A stretch of 64,000 bases of DNA, taken from assembly GCF_041431415.1 (NCBI RefSeq), contig NZ_CP107845.1, positions 248,001 through 312,000 of the forward strand, in the 5' to 3' direction. Under the pieces are notes generated by a model. The model worked only from the letters and a program-made list of their open reading frames with translations, was not told the DNA's origin and did no database searches. This document shows, piece by piece, positions 51,941 to 61,617 of the stretch. The translations under genes were made by a program, and so were the position numbers. The first letter of the stretch is position 1. Every line of letters starts with the position of its first letter. The DNA is from Streptomyces sp. NBC_00513 (lineage in GTDB: Bacteria; Actinomycetota; Actinomycetes; Streptomycetales; Streptomycetaceae).

Positions 51941-52460
51941 GTGACCTGGAAGCGGGCCGGGAAGCATGATCGCCCGGCAGCACGACAGCCGCCGGCGAAT
52001 GACAAGGCGGAGGGGACCGAACTCCGCACGGCGCCGGGGTCTGACGCCTTCTCGCTGTCCGCAGAGTTCGAAGGCCTCGAACCGATCGCCCACGCCCGGG
52101 AACTCACCCGACGCTTCCTCACCGACCTGCACCACGTCCACGGTCTGCCCGTCTCCGACCAGGCCCAGGACCTGGTGGAGCTGGTCGTCAGCGAGCTCCT
52201 CACCAACACCCGCAAATACGCCCCCGGCCCCAGCCTGCTCACGCTCCAAGTCCGTGACCAGTGCGTGGACGTGGCCGTCTGGGACAGCACCCGAACCCGC
52301 CGACCATCCTGCCTCCCGACCCCACCCGGGTCGGGCAGCACGGCATGGAAATCATCATCGCCGCAGCACTGACCCTCCAGATCCACCGTGAACCCGTCGG
52401 CAAATGGATCACCGCCTCCATCGATCTGACCCCCAACGAAGACACCCACGGCGCAGGCCG
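51941..52460 (+). pseudogene. anti-sigma-factor-like ATP-binding protein, frameshifted
   Basis: First frame: FSLSAEFEGLEPIAHARELT, DLVELVVSELLTNTRKYAPG (N box of GHKL kinases) and VRDQCVDVAVWDS. There a one-base shift moves the homology to NPPTILPPDPTRVGQHGMEI, then HREPVGKWITASIDL in the next frame. Together they form the RsbW/SpoIIAB-like HATPase common in Streptomyces sigma-factor control. Shifted, the first frame stops at 52372. GTG start. The nearby STAS protein on the other strand could have been its antagonist. Confidence 0.75.
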
Positions 52461-52950
52461 ACAAACGTCACCGGCCCAACCCTGTTCTCACCGCCCGGCC
52501 GGCAACGGGGAAAGACGCCCCTCGCCCGAGAGGCCCCGCACTCTCACGGCCCGTCGGGCCTCGTGCCGAGGCCTCCAGCGCCCGGGACCGGGTCGCTACG
52601 TTCGCGTCGATCGCGGCCATCGACGGCCCGCCAAGACCAGAGGGCCGGAATCGGAGGCCTCGACACGGCCGGCGAACGACCTCAAACCCAGGCGGCGAGA
52701 CCTGCCGTGCTGGGCACGAGGGCGGCAGGTCGCAGCCGTCACCGGTGCGCCACCGGCCCCGGGCAGGACACCCCGGGACCACCGTCGCCCGGCCCACGCC
52801 TCGGGCGGCCGAGAAACGCGCGACCAGCACGCCCCCGCCCACCCCGCGTGCACGGGTGCCTCGGCGTACCGCGCACCATCACGCTCACTCCCCGTCCACG
52901 CCCGCCCGACGCCAAGCGGCAGTCGCCTCTCGACCACCGCGAGAGAAGAC

Positions 52951-53280
52951 CTACAGGACGCGTGCCGCCTCGACGGTGTCGGCGGTCGTGAACAGTTGGC
53001 CGGCCTGCGTGACATCCAGGAGCCGGCCCAACTGGGGAGGCACCGTACCCGCCAGGACCAGACGGCCGGTGTTCAGCAGAAGGATCATCACGTTGAGCAT
53101 GGAGGAGTCGGCGAAGGTGATGGCGCCGACGTCCAGGACGATCCGCCGCACCCTGGGGTCGTCGATGGCCGCCGTGGAGGCCGCCTTGAGGCTGCCGAGG
53201 GTCTCCGCGTCGAAGTCGCCCACGCAGACGATGACGCGGACTCCGTTCTCGTCGGGCAGTACCCGTACCTGCTGCTCCAC
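52951..53280 (-). CDS. STAS-domain anti-sigma-factor antagonist
   Basis: 109 residues. VRVIVCVGDFDAETLGSLKA, RRIVLDVGAITFADSSMLNV (phosphorylatable Ser in DSS) and RLVLAGTVPPQLGRLLDVTQ show the STAS fold. GTG 53280 has GGGGAG about four bases upstream; an ATG eight codons earlier is less likely. Such proteins bind RsbW-type kinases to release sigma factors. The only kinase nearby is frameshifted, so its present partner, if any, lies elsewhere. Confidence 0.8.
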   Translation of the reverse strand: MEQQVRVLPDENGVRVIVCVGDFDAETLGSLKAASTAAIDDPRVRRIVLDVGAITFADSSMLNVMILLLNTGRLVLAGTVPPQLGRLLDVTQAGQLFTTADTVEAARVL

Positions 53281-54108
53281 ACCGCTCCCCTTCGTCGGCG
53301 GCACGCTGCCGCGCCCGGTTCCGGGTCACCGTACCCACGAAACTGAGCGCTTAGGGTAGGGGCCGGCCATGATCCAAAACACAGGAAGCCGTGCGGCGGA
53401 ACTCACCCGGCAGAGACGGCCCGACCGGCCCCGAACCGGGGGACGTCGGCCGTCGTGACTTCCAGGCGCAGCCGTTTGAAGCGCAGGGGGTGGCGGTAGG
53501 CGGCGGATCGTCGGCCGCAGCCGCATCCGCAGCCGGAAGCGGAAGCGCGGCAGCGGCAGCGGTGTCCTCTCACTCCGCGCATTACTACAGGTAACCACCT
53601 GCTCCATTCGGTCCGGCGGCCATCCGGTCTCTACTCTGCCACGAGCCGCTCGCCAGAACGCCGCCGGCAGGAACACACGCGGCCGTCTCCACGGCTCAAT
53701 GGCCGGATACAAGGGCACTCAAGGCCCCCCACGGGAGGTGCCTGCCGGGAAGCCATCCTGACCGCCGATGGTCTGCACGGCCCGTCAAGGACCGCCAGAC
53801 GGCCCACAACACCCACCGCTGCGGCCAGGGTCCGCGCTCCTCGCCCTCCCCGGGGTCTCGCGGCGCGGCTGGCCGTCGGGAAACCTGCTTCGGTGCCCGG
53901 TAGGCTCGCCGCACCCGCGCCGACATGGAGTGCGCCGGGCAGGGCCGCGCTCGGACAGGCTCACCCCTCGAAGATGCGGTACAGCAGCCCGACACAGCCC
54001 CGGCAATCCTCACGGGTCCGCCGGGCCTCCACTGCCCCACCCGTGCGCGGGACAGATGCCCGAAACACGGAGGGTGCGCCGACGGCCGGCCCAACCGCCT
54101 GCACCTCA
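53281..54108. other. no gene seen; holds one repeated segment
   Basis: A Gly/Ser/Ala-rich plus-strand ORF at 53391-53594 has no coding features beyond composition. Bases 53895-53924 repeat 5151-5180. The end of the interval leads into the fragment below. Confidence 0.3.
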
Positions 54109-54203
54109 TGGACGGCTGGAACTACACCGTCCGGTTCTACCGGCCACGCCCCGAAATCCTCGACGGCACCTGGACCTTCCCCGCCGTGGAACCCGTCGAC
54201 TGA
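54109..54203 (+). pseudogene. DUF1214/DUF1254-type C-terminal fragment
   Basis: [20 protein letters not shown] then [10 protein letters not shown] and stop. It matches the last strand pair (…RLYxPxxExLDGTWxxP…) of the DUF1254/DUF1214 proteins. Nothing of the preceding 300 or more residues remains. Confidence 0.65.
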
Positions 54204-54396
54204 GGACCGCCCGCAGCCCGTGCCCGTACCGGTCGCCCCGCGCAGCGTCCGGGGGCGGCGCGCCTCATCATGTGGGAACTAGCCCTGGTCTCCGTCATCC
54301 TCGCGCCGACGGACGCCGCACTCGGGCAGCAGGCATTCTCGTCTGACGGCGGCATCTCCCGGGCATCCGTGGACGGGTGCGCGGTTCTCGGCGGCG

Positions 54397-54585
54397 TGGG
54401 GCTCCCGCGACGTCCTGGACGTCGTTCTTGTCGACCCGCGTCTGGTGGCGGAGATCAGCGCCGACACCGCCGTCGACCACGGCGGCGTCCACCGACATCC
54501 TTCGCGCTTCCGGCGTCTGCGCCTGGACGTAACGGCCCAGGAAGCGCCCCTCTTTGGAACAGGCCCCCACCGGGCGGCGGGATGA
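54397..54585 (+). pseudogene. ATP-dependent DNA ligase, C-terminal fragment (copy C)
   Basis: WGSRDVLDVVLVDPRLVAEI, SADTAVDHGGVHRHPSRFRR and LRLDVTAQEAPLFGTGPH to a stop at 54583-54585. This matches the C-terminal OB-domain end (VAEISADTA…RHPxRFRRLR) of ATP-dependent ligases. It ends six bases before the HTH gene copy 2, paralleling the ligase remnant upstream of HTH copy 1. Confidence 0.7.
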
Positions 54586-54590
54586 GCTGT

Positions 54591-55328
54591 TCAAGGCACC
54601 TGGCCCGGCTCCTTCCGCAGGGCCGTGGACATGGGCTGTGTCAGTGTGGCTCGTCGTCGCAGGGCCGCGGTCCTCGTACGGCGGCTTCGGTGCTCGGCGA
54701 TGCCGTGATCCGCCGGCTCGCTCGCGAGCAAGAGCGCGGCCAGGCGCTGGATCTTGCGGTCCAGAGCAAGGGCCAGGCGCCGGCGTTCCCGGCCGCGGAT
54801 GACGGCGAGCGTGTGCGGTGTGGTTTCCAGCCGCGCGGCCAAGAAGCTTGTCGGCCATCCTCGTTCGTCCAGATCCTGCAGGCTGGTGGCGGCCCTTTCC
54901 GCGCCAACCAGCCCGGGCAGGAGGCGATCCCGCTTGACCGCACTGGTGAGCGGGATGCCGAGGATGGCTTCCGAGGTGACCCGGTGAACAATGGCCGGCC
55001 ACTCCCCGGCAGGGCGGAGCAGGCGTCGAACGACCATGACGGCGACGCCCGAGATCTCGGCGATGTCGGTGGCCGAAAGGCCGGTCTCCTGCAACTGGCG
55101 GGCACGGGCGCCGGCATCAGTCGCGGGGACCCGGGCGGGTCGGCCGGCCCTCAACTCCCTGGTCCGCCGGGCACGATCCCGGCGTGCCGCGGCTATGCAC
55201 TCGGGACGCGTGCAGCCGTAGTCGGCGCAGGAGGGGCTGCCATGCCGGACACGCGATCGGATCGGCTTGCGGCCCTTGCCCTCGGGAACACGGCGAGGTG
55301 CAGGTCCTGGGAGAGTTGGTGAATCCAT
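54591..55328 (-). CDS. HTH-like DNA-binding protein, copy 2
   Basis: About 245 residues from the ATG that aligns with copy 1. It shares RKPIRSRVRHGSPSCADYGC, the RRDRARRTRELRAGRPARVP linker, TGLSATDIAEISGVAVMVVR and the second HTH-like segment (DERGWPTSFLAARLETTPHT), diverging in the first 20 and last 40 residues. No clear ribosome site; the frame is open to 55427. Together with the phosphatase gene 0.1 kb upstream it forms a two-gene module in the same orientation, copied from or to 16.7-19.4 kb. The gene looks intact. Confidence 0.65.
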   Translation of the reverse strand: MDSPTLPGPAPRRVPEGKGRKPIRSRVRHGSPSCADYGCTRPECIAAARRDRARRTRELRAGRPARVPATDAGARARQLQETGLSATDIAEISGVAVMVVRRLLRPAGEWPAIVHRVTSEAILGIPLTSAVKRDRLLPGLVGAERAATSLQDLDERGWPTSFLAARLETTPHTLAVIRGRERRRLALALDRKIQRLAALLLASEPADHGIAEHRSRRTRTAALRRRATLTQPMSTALRKEPGQVP

Positions 55329-55534
55329 ACCGTCGCGATTCTGCCCGCTCTGCGTCCCGTCGTCGCCTGTCAGGCCGTCCTTCCATTTGATCTTGTTGGC
55401 GTGCGTTCTGGCCAGAGGGTCGTTCAACCGTTCCCAGGGCCGGCCGGCCCTACGGAACGGCGACGCTGGTCCTGGTGTTCGGGATCGAGGCGGAGCCCTT
55501 CAGTGCGTGACCGGTGCCGGGGACTACCGGGTGC

Positions 55535-56278
55535 TCATGCGGTGTCGGGCGGGGTCGGCAGCGGTCGGATGACGATGGTGGTGGCGTCGTCGCGGTAGGG
55601 CTGCCCGTCCTCGATGACCGCCTCGGCTGCGGCGACCAGGGCCTCGGCGAGTGCTTGGGCGTCGTTGTGGTGTCCCTGGACGAGGGTGTTGAGGACGGTG
55701 GGGTCCATCTGGTCGTGGACGCCGTCGCTGGTGAGGATCACCGTGTGGCCCTTGGGGATCGGGGCTTCGTTGCGGGCCGCGATGGAGAGGTCGCTGAAGC
55801 TGACGGTGAGTTCGGAGGAGTAGGCGGCCTCGTCGGCGGGCATGCCCTGCTGGGCGTAGTGGGCGGCGACGGTGTGGTCGGTGGTGTACCGGGTCAGGAT
55901 GCCGGTGTCGGGGTCGAGTCCGTAGGCGCGGCAGTCCCCGGCCCACGCGATCCACGTGCCGTCGGGCCTGACCCGGGCGGTGATCCCGACCGCGTCCGGG
56001 CCCCCGCGTGGCGCTCCGGGGTTTTGCAGGAGCTCGGCGGCTCCGATCAGCCCGGCCATGGGGTGACGTAATGCTGTCCGGCGGGCGGCGTCGACGGCGA
56101 GTACAGGGACCAAGGCGTGAAGTTCCGTGCTGTGGCCGATGCCGTCGATGACGGCGGCTCCGACGGCCCCGCCGGCTGCGGTCCAGGCGTGCGCCGCGTC
56201 GGCGGACCCGGGGGCATCTCCTGGACGGGTGGGCCTGAGTCCCGGGCGGCTGACGATACCGATGTCGGCCTTGCGCGT
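55535..56278 (-). CDS. PP2C-like protein phosphatase, copy 2, with ACG at the start position
   Basis: 248 codons. Contains the full set of motifs including VIDGIGHSTELHA, AWAGDCRAYGLDPDT, TSDGVHDQMDPT and the C-terminal RDDATTIVIRPLP that copy 1 lost. At the position of the copy 1 ATG (MHEVD) this copy has ACG (TRKAD), with AGGAGG correctly placed seven bases before it. There is no in-frame ATG, GTG or TTG until TTG at 56113, past the first metal site. It either uses a rare ACG start or is silenced. The body is nearly identical to copy 1, so the duplication is recent. Confidence 0.7.
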   Translation of the reverse strand, partial: TRKADIGIVSRPGLRPTRPGDAPGSADAAHAWTAAGGAVGAAVIDGIGHSTELHALVPVLAVDAARRTALRHPMAGLIGAAELLQNPGAPRGGPDAVGITARVRPDGTWIAWAGDCRAYGLDPDTGILTRYTTDHTVAAHYAQQGMPADEAAYSSELTVSFSDLSIAARNEAPIPKGHTVILTSDGVHDQMDPTVLNTLVQGHHNDAQALAEALVAAAEAVIEDGQPYRDDATTIVIRPLPTPPDTA

Positions 56279-56524
56279 ACTGCTACCTCCTGGCTGGAGA
56301 CCAAAGCCCCGGGCCCGGGGCCTGTCTGCATGTGTCCGGAGCTTCGCGCGGCCTGGGCCGCCGACGCATCGCGTATCGACGACGTCCTTGACTGCCGCCC
56401 CTGAATCTCGTGCGGTCGCGTCACGCCGCTCTCACCAGCGGGCGCTCCTTCCGCCGGCTCGGTTCGGCCCTGCCCGTCGTAGAAGCGACAGGACAGGACG
56501 GCTTCGTGACCTGCGGTTGGATGC

Positions 56525-57203
56525 TCAGGACAGGGTGGTCGGCCTGCGGGGCGGCGGGACGGACCGCAGTAGCTCCCACAAGGGACGTGAGCCGGACGCC
56601 CATTCCCCGAGGGTGTGGCGGTCGATCACGTGGAGGCGCTGCTGCTTTGCGAAGGCCAAGGCCGGCGCGGTCACCCGGCCGTTGGTCACGATTACCGCGA
56701 TGTCGGCGCCGTGGACCTGACGGGCCGTGCCGTTGAGGACCTGGAGGTCCGGCGTGCCCACGGCGGACCCGGCGAGGCCGTTGCGCCTGTGTTTGCACTG
56801 GATCACCCACCGCCGACCCCAGGGGTCGGTGGCCTTCACGTCCGCGCCGAGATCTCCGCCGCCGACGACGCGCACCGCGTTCTGGGTGCAGGGCGTCCAG
56901 CTGGGACAGCCCATATCGCAGGCCCTGTGCGCGGACTGCTTCCCGCTGCGCCTTCTGCTGCTGCTGGTAGATCCAGCCGCCGCCGGCCAGGAGCGCGAGT
57001 ACGCCGATGGCGACCAGGATCCACCAGTGGGCCAGAAGCCAGTTGATGAGGGCCACCACCGCGGCGACGGTCACGGCCGCGGCAATGAGGATCCCGATCA
57101 GCCGGTCCTCTGTGCGCTGTCGTCGCCTGCTTGGCCTTCGGGTACGTCGGCGCGCAGGCGGGCGCCTGGTCGTCGTCCGCCCTTTGCGGGTGCTGGGGCT
57201 CAT
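56525..57203 (-). pseudogene. membrane-anchored Mrr-type restriction endonuclease, internal deletion
   Basis: Start: basic N-terminus, two hydrophobic segments (LIGILIAAAVTVAAVVALIN and HWWILVAIGVLALLAGGGWI), then RYGLSQLDALH. Here the frame changes and about 25 residues of the usual endonuclease core are missing. It resumes VRVVGGGDLGADVKATDPWG, RRWVIQCKHRR (Asp…Gln-x-Lys site), DLQVLNGTARQVHGADIAVI and SGSRPLWELLRSV. This is the Mrr-cat/PD-(D/E)XK family. The lesion removes the N-terminal part of the nuclease fold, so the product is likely inactive. Confidence 0.8.
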
Positions 57204-57409
57204 CGGCTGCCCTGCGTGACGCTGCTCGCGAGCTGGCCCAGAACGTTCAGGATTCCCTGGCCGACCGGGGTGGGAGCGAGCAGGATCCCCAGCGCCAGAA
57301 CGATGACCACGGTCATCTTCTCGTCGAGGCGGCTACGAGCGTGCGTGGTCCGCCGCAGCCTGATCAGGACGATGACTGCGAGCAGCACCGCCACGTTGAT
57401 GGTCAGCAA
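57200..57409 (-). CDS. small membrane protein upstream of the Mrr-type gene
   Basis: 69 residues with two hydrophobic segments: LTINVAVLLAVIVLIRLRRT and MTVVIVLALGILLAPTPVGQ. TTG at 57409 has GGGAGG about eight bases upstream. Its stop overlaps the ATG of the Mrr-type gene (ATGA), so they are coupled. I recall small membrane proteins of this kind beside such Streptomyces endonucleases, but function is unknown. Confidence 0.65.
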   Translation of the reverse strand: MLTINVAVLLAVIVLIRLRRTTHARSRLDEKMTVVIVLALGILLAPTPVGQGILNVLGQLASSVTQGSR

Positions 57410-58045
57410 CCGTCAGACCTCCCACCGACCATCACCACGCAGGGTAGGCGACACGCTACCCGCAGCCTCCTGTGTAGCCGGGCGTCGATGATGTTGGAGG
57501 CGGGTTGCCCGGTAATGGCACAAAGACGTCGTACCTGGCCGAATACCGCGTTGCGGCGCAGGTACGGGCTTTCGGTGTGACGCGACCGAAGGAACGCCGT
57601 GCTGTGCGGCAAGGCCCGGTCCGGTGGCCTCTACCAACGGAACCAGGAACGTAGGGCGCTGCCGGGGATGACCACTGGCGCGCGAGATACGGCAAAAGAC
57701 GTACTCGTCGGGGTGCCGTCGCAGGTGGGTCGTCACCCAGGCGGTGCGGGCGTCCATGGCCGGGCCGAAGTCGGCCGCCAGGCGGTGAGCCTGCCACGTC
57801 GTCCGCGGGGGCAAGTGCAAGCTGCCGGACGGGTGAGAGTGCTGGAACTGCGGCGCCACGAACATCACCCCCGAGCCGCCGGGACGCCGGCACCCGGCCT
57901 GCGATGCCTCATGCTGCCGGGCGTACGGGATGGGCTGATCGCCTTCGCCGGAGCCAGGGTTCAGCGTACGGTCGGACCAGGGTTGGTGACCGTCCGAGTA
58001 TGCACGGTGACTAGATGAACGTTCCACCTTGTAGGGAGAGACTCC
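57410..58045. other. no gene assigned
   Basis: A minus-strand frame (57413-58027) includes plausible words (AWVTTHLRRHPDEYVFCRIS) but ends in low-complexity sequence and has no ribosome site. Possibly a decayed gene. Confidence 0.3.
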
Positions 58046-58545
58046 GTGGGCATCCTGGGCAAGCTGTTGGGAAACGACGACGCCACCATTGCCACACCGG
58101 TCGCGGAGGTCTCCTGGCCTCCAGGGCGAGGGGCCGTGTCAACGACGTGGCTAAGGCGGCTGGGGTCGGGGTGGCCCGCGTTCGCTGCCACCACACCACG
58201 TGGGACTACCTACAGGAGCAGGTACACAAGGAGCAAAGGAAGTTCGGATCCTCCCGTCCCGAGGCTTTCCGCCCGCCGGAGAACGGTGATGAGATCACCA
58301 CAGCGGCCGACGGCATCGTTACCGTTCCGCTTGGAGGCTCATCCCTCGCGGCGGTTCTGGATTGGTGTCATGAAGTGCAAGGGATTCTCAGCACTGATCT
58401 GGATCGGGCCATCGGGCGGCGGGTCGGTCGGGCGATCTCCAGCGCTCTTCAGAACCTGACTCCCTCCGATGCGCAGGGCGACTCGCCCGCTGTGATCTGG
58501 CTGGACGACAGGATCGCTGTCGAGAGCCCTGAGTCCATCTCGTAG
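58046..58545 (+). pseudogene. hypothetical protein, frameshifted near its start
   Basis: GTG with GGGAGA nine bases upstream begins MGILGKLLGNDDATIATPVA. About 25 codons in, coding character moves to another frame: RVNDVAKAAGVGVARVRCHH, QEQVHKEQRKFGSSRPEAFR, LAAVLDWCHEVQGILSTDLD and ending AVIWLDDRIAVESPESIS. A single base change in length would join them into a 165-residue protein. Family not recognised. The region is somewhat AT-richer than its flanks. Confidence 0.5.
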
Positions 58546-58977
58546 AACCGGTCTCCTGCGCAGCTCTCAATCGTCGACCAAGGGGTCGTCACTGGCCCAA
58601 CTGTTGTGGGACGCGGCAGGTCGCTGCCTTCGCCATCGAGTTGGCATCCAGGAACGCGGCCCGTCGTCTCGTCTTCCACCCGAGATGTGCCCAGCCATGT
58701 TCGACGCCCCCTCACCCGCCCATTGATGACCGGATGCCGGCCGGGGAACAGCGCGCCCCGACCCGTACGGCGTCCGTCGGTCTATCGGCGGCCGCCGGCC
58801 CGCACGGGCTTCGCGTGGTCTGCGCCGCGGCACCGAGGGGGCGATCTGGGAGCGGTGGCGTCGTGACCTGCGATGCCAACGTGGCCGCCCTGTGTGTACG
58901 CGTCGCTGACCCCCGAGGGGGGCTGACCAGGATACGGGTCAAAGGGGCAACGGGATGATCTTGAACGACTGGCGGGC
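58546..58977. other. no gene seen
   Basis: No frame with coding features was found. Confidence 0.3.
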
Positions 58978-59480
58978 TTACTGCGGTGCCGAGATCGCTG
59001 CGGCGTGTTCGTCGTGCTCGCGCAGATCCTCATCACGGTCGCCGGGGAGGGATGCTGCCCCTTCTTCGCTCCGGTGGTGATGACGAGCCGCGTCGCGATG
59101 TCGCGCAGGCTCATCTCCTGCTCACGCGGGGGCAGGCCCATGGACAGCATGGATTCGTCAGTGACCCCGGCGCCGCCGATGGTCTTGCCGCGCTTCCGGG
59201 CGGACTCGTGGCCTTTGGGCGCCGGGTGGCGCGAGTGGAGACCTTCTCCGAGAAGACCCGCGTCACCCCGGCCCCGGTAAGGGAGTCGAGCTGTGCGTCG
59301 AGGGACTGCCGGGCGGTCGAGGCGCGGGCGTAGCCGAGGCGGACGTGTCCGACCGGTTCGGCGCCGGCGCTCACCGGCCGGGGCAGCTCCGTCCACACCG
59401 ACCCCGGTTTCCGTACGGCGGGGGTCGGCACGCTGAGGGTCTTGGCGAGTTGAGAAGCTGCGTCTGAACCTCTTTCCACA
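58978..59480 (-). pseudogene. serine recombinase (resolvase), internally deleted
   Basis: N-terminal part: HVRLGYARASTARQSLDAQL with the catalytic Ser (A-R-x-S), then LTGAGVTRVFSEKVSTRA. After a frameshift and loss of about 100 residues the C-terminal part continues EMSLRDIATRLVITTGAKKG, QHPSPATVM and REHDE to a stop at about 58978. Most of the catalytic domain is gone. Confidence 0.8.
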
Positions 59481-59598
59481 GGTGGCAGGGCCTCCCTGGG
59501 CGTTCGGGAGCTGCGTCGCGGGGCGTTGAAGCGGGCCCCGTGCCTCGGTCTCCGTTGCGGCGGGGGGCGTGCCGGGGCCCGCTTCTAGTGATCGTTGG

Positions 59599-60924
59599 TC
59601 AGGTGTTGCAGCCGGTTCCGGTGGTGGGGTTGGTGCAGCTGTTGTGGCCGGGTCCGCCGTCGTTGGTGTTGGTACCGGTACCGCCGTTGAGAGCGTCGTT
59701 GCCGGGGCCGCCGTCGTTGGCGTCGTTGCCGGCGGCGCCGGACAGGGAGTCGTTGCCGCCGGCGCCGATAAGGGTGTCGTTGCCGTTGCCGCCGGTGAGG
59801 GAGTCGTTGCCGTTCCCACCCTCGACGCGGTCGTTGCCGTCACCGCCGGTGAGGGTGTCGTTGCCGTCGGCGCCGCAGATCAGGTCGTTCCCGCCGCGCC
59901 CGTCGACCACGTCGTTCCCGGCGAGAGCGAAGATCACGTCGTTGCCGGGGGTGCCGGTCAGGACGTCGTTGCGGTTGGTGCCGGTGATGGTGGCCGTGGC
60001 GGTCGCGCAGGTCGCCGGGGCCAATTCGTAGGTGATGGTGACCTGGGCCGGCCCGGGGGCGGGTCCGGGGGTACCACCGAACGGGACGAGGTTCGACCCG
60101 CCACCGCCACCACCAGGACCTGCCGTGCCATCGCTGTTGATTTGGCCGCAGCCGCCTCCTCCGCCGCCTCCGAACCAGCCGCCTCCGCCGCCACCTCCCC
60201 CGAAGCCGGTGCCGCCGGTGCCGCCGGTGCCGGCCGTACCGGCGGTGCCGGCGGTCGTTGGGTTCTGCGAGCAAGCGGCTCCGCCGGTGCCGCCGGTGGT
60301 CTGGGTACCTCCGCCACCGCCGCCGCCGCCCTGCGGTCTGTCGCCGCCGTCGCCTCCGGTGTTGCCGGCGTCCCCGCCGGTGGCCTCGGGGACCTGGAAG
60401 TCGCCGATGGCGGAACCGTAGCCGCCGCCTCCTCCGCCGCCGGCGACGATGAGGCGGGGGTCAATGCCGGGGCTGCCGGTCAGGGTGCAGCCGGAGGCGG
60501 CCGAGCTGCAGGTGCGGACGTCGCTGGAACCGCCGCCGACGCCGCCCACGAAGTTTCCGGTGACCGGTCCGCCTCCGGTGTTGACGTTCACGAACAGGGT
60601 GGTGCCCGGGGTGGCGGTCAGCGCGCCGGTGACGGTTGCACCGCTCCCGCCTGTGCCACCGTTGGGCGCGTTCTGGCCTGCGGCGCCGGTGGCGGTGACG
60701 GTCAGCTGAGTGACGCCGGCCGGGACGGTGAAGGGCTGGTTGGCGCCTGCGTTGAAGGTGACGGTCACGGGCGCCGCCGCGGCGGGCGTGGCCGTGGGCA
60801 CCACCAGCAGCGCTGCCGGCAGAACCGCCGTGGCGAGCAGGAGAGCAGCACGCCGGACCGGGCGCCGCGGCCGCCCATCCCCGGCACCGCGTGGGAATAC
60901 CTCATGTTGCAAGATCAGTGTCAC
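59599..60924 (-). CDS. secreted Gly-rich protein with RTX-type calcium-binding repeats
   Basis: About 441 residues. GTG 60924 has GGAG eight bases upstream. The long signal region includes AALLLATAVLPAALLVVPTA then TPAAAA. A Gly-rich beta domain follows (about 60-300; QPFTVPAGVTQLTVTATGAA, then poly-Gly loops). The C-terminal 115 residues are nonapeptide repeats GNDxLxGGxG/A: NDVLTGTPGNDVIFALAGND, LICGADGNDTLTGGDGND and so on, about nine units. These fold as a calcium-bound beta-roll. It is exported by the general route, not a type I system, so calcium outside the cell should trigger folding. Role unknown; adhesion or matrix are possible. Confidence 0.8.
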   Translation of the reverse strand: MTLILQHEVFPRGAGDGRPRRPVRRAALLLATAVLPAALLVVPTATPAAAAPVTVTFNAGANQPFTVPAGVTQLTVTATGAAGQNAPNGGTGGSGATVTGALTATPGTTLFVNVNTGGGPVTGNFVGGVGGGSSDVRTCSSAASGCTLTGSPGIDPRLIVAGGGGGGGYGSAIGDFQVPEATGGDAGNTGGDGGDRPQGGGGGGGGTQTTGGTGGAACSQNPTTAGTAGTAGTGGTGGTGFGGGGGGGGWFGGGGGGGCGQINSDGTAGPGGGGGGSNLVPFGGTPGPAPGPAQVTITYELAPATCATATATITGTNRNDVLTGTPGNDVIFALAGNDVVDGRGGNDLICGADGNDTLTGGDGNDRVEGGNGNDSLTGGNGNDTLIGAGGNDSLSGAAGNDANDGGPGNDALNGGTGTNTNDGGPGHNSCTNPTTGTGCNT

Positions 60925-61617
60925 GATCGGTGCTCCTCGGCAAGGGCCGCGGCACCCAGGACGCGCCACGGACGTCGGCTGATACTCCGGCCCCTGCGCG
61001 GGACCGCCCGACGATCAAGCCACACCCCTCCGGTCCGGCCCCCGGAACACACCGTCACACGCGCCGAGATCCACCGGCCAGCCGCAGCCCGTACCCGAGT
61101 CGGCGCGCACCCCGCCTCGTATGGCGCGTCGGGCCCTCTGCCGAACTGCCGGCACCAGCGACCAGCGTGCCCGCCAGGCACTCACCTGCACCGCCCCGAG
61201 CAGTACATCGCGTTCGATCGCCGGTCCAACCCGGCGATCCACCGGGCTCCGCACACGGTGCACTCCGTCACGCCGGCGCCGTCCCTCACCGCTGCGAGCC
61301 GCCTGCGCAACCTCTGCTGGCGACGCCATGACCTGGAACGACAAGCCGACGAGCAGAACACGGCCTTCGGGGAGGATCGGAACGATCAGTAGCGACGTCT
61401 GGAGCCGAGCCTGGCGGACAAGGCCGCGTACTCCTTCGTCTGCACCGCTCCTTGCGCCGCCGCGACGTCTACGCCCGGCGCGGTGGCCGGTGGGGCGACC
61501 CGCGGGCCAAGGTCCTGGGCGGGATCGCGGGGAGAGCGCTCAGCCCCCGGACCCACCGCCGACACCCCGGCGGCGGGTGCTGCTGGAGGGGCGGGGTAGT
61601 TGGACGTTGATGATCAT
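60925..61617. other. no gene seen
   Basis: Broken frames with one repeated Arg/Thr-rich composition. No motif recognised. Confidence 0.3.

Noticed and set aside
53391..53594. 67-codon Gly/Ala/Ser-rich ORF
   Set aside because: No ribosome site or family; composition alone explains it.
59600..60300. short periodic repeats that could suggest a CRISPR or satellite array
   Set aside because: The period is nine codons and matches RTX nonapeptides and Gly-rich loops; it is protein repeat, not a spacer array.
59569..61392. 607-codon plus-strand frame
   Set aside because: Antisense to the Gly-rich/RTX gene; its repeats mirror the RTX repeats.
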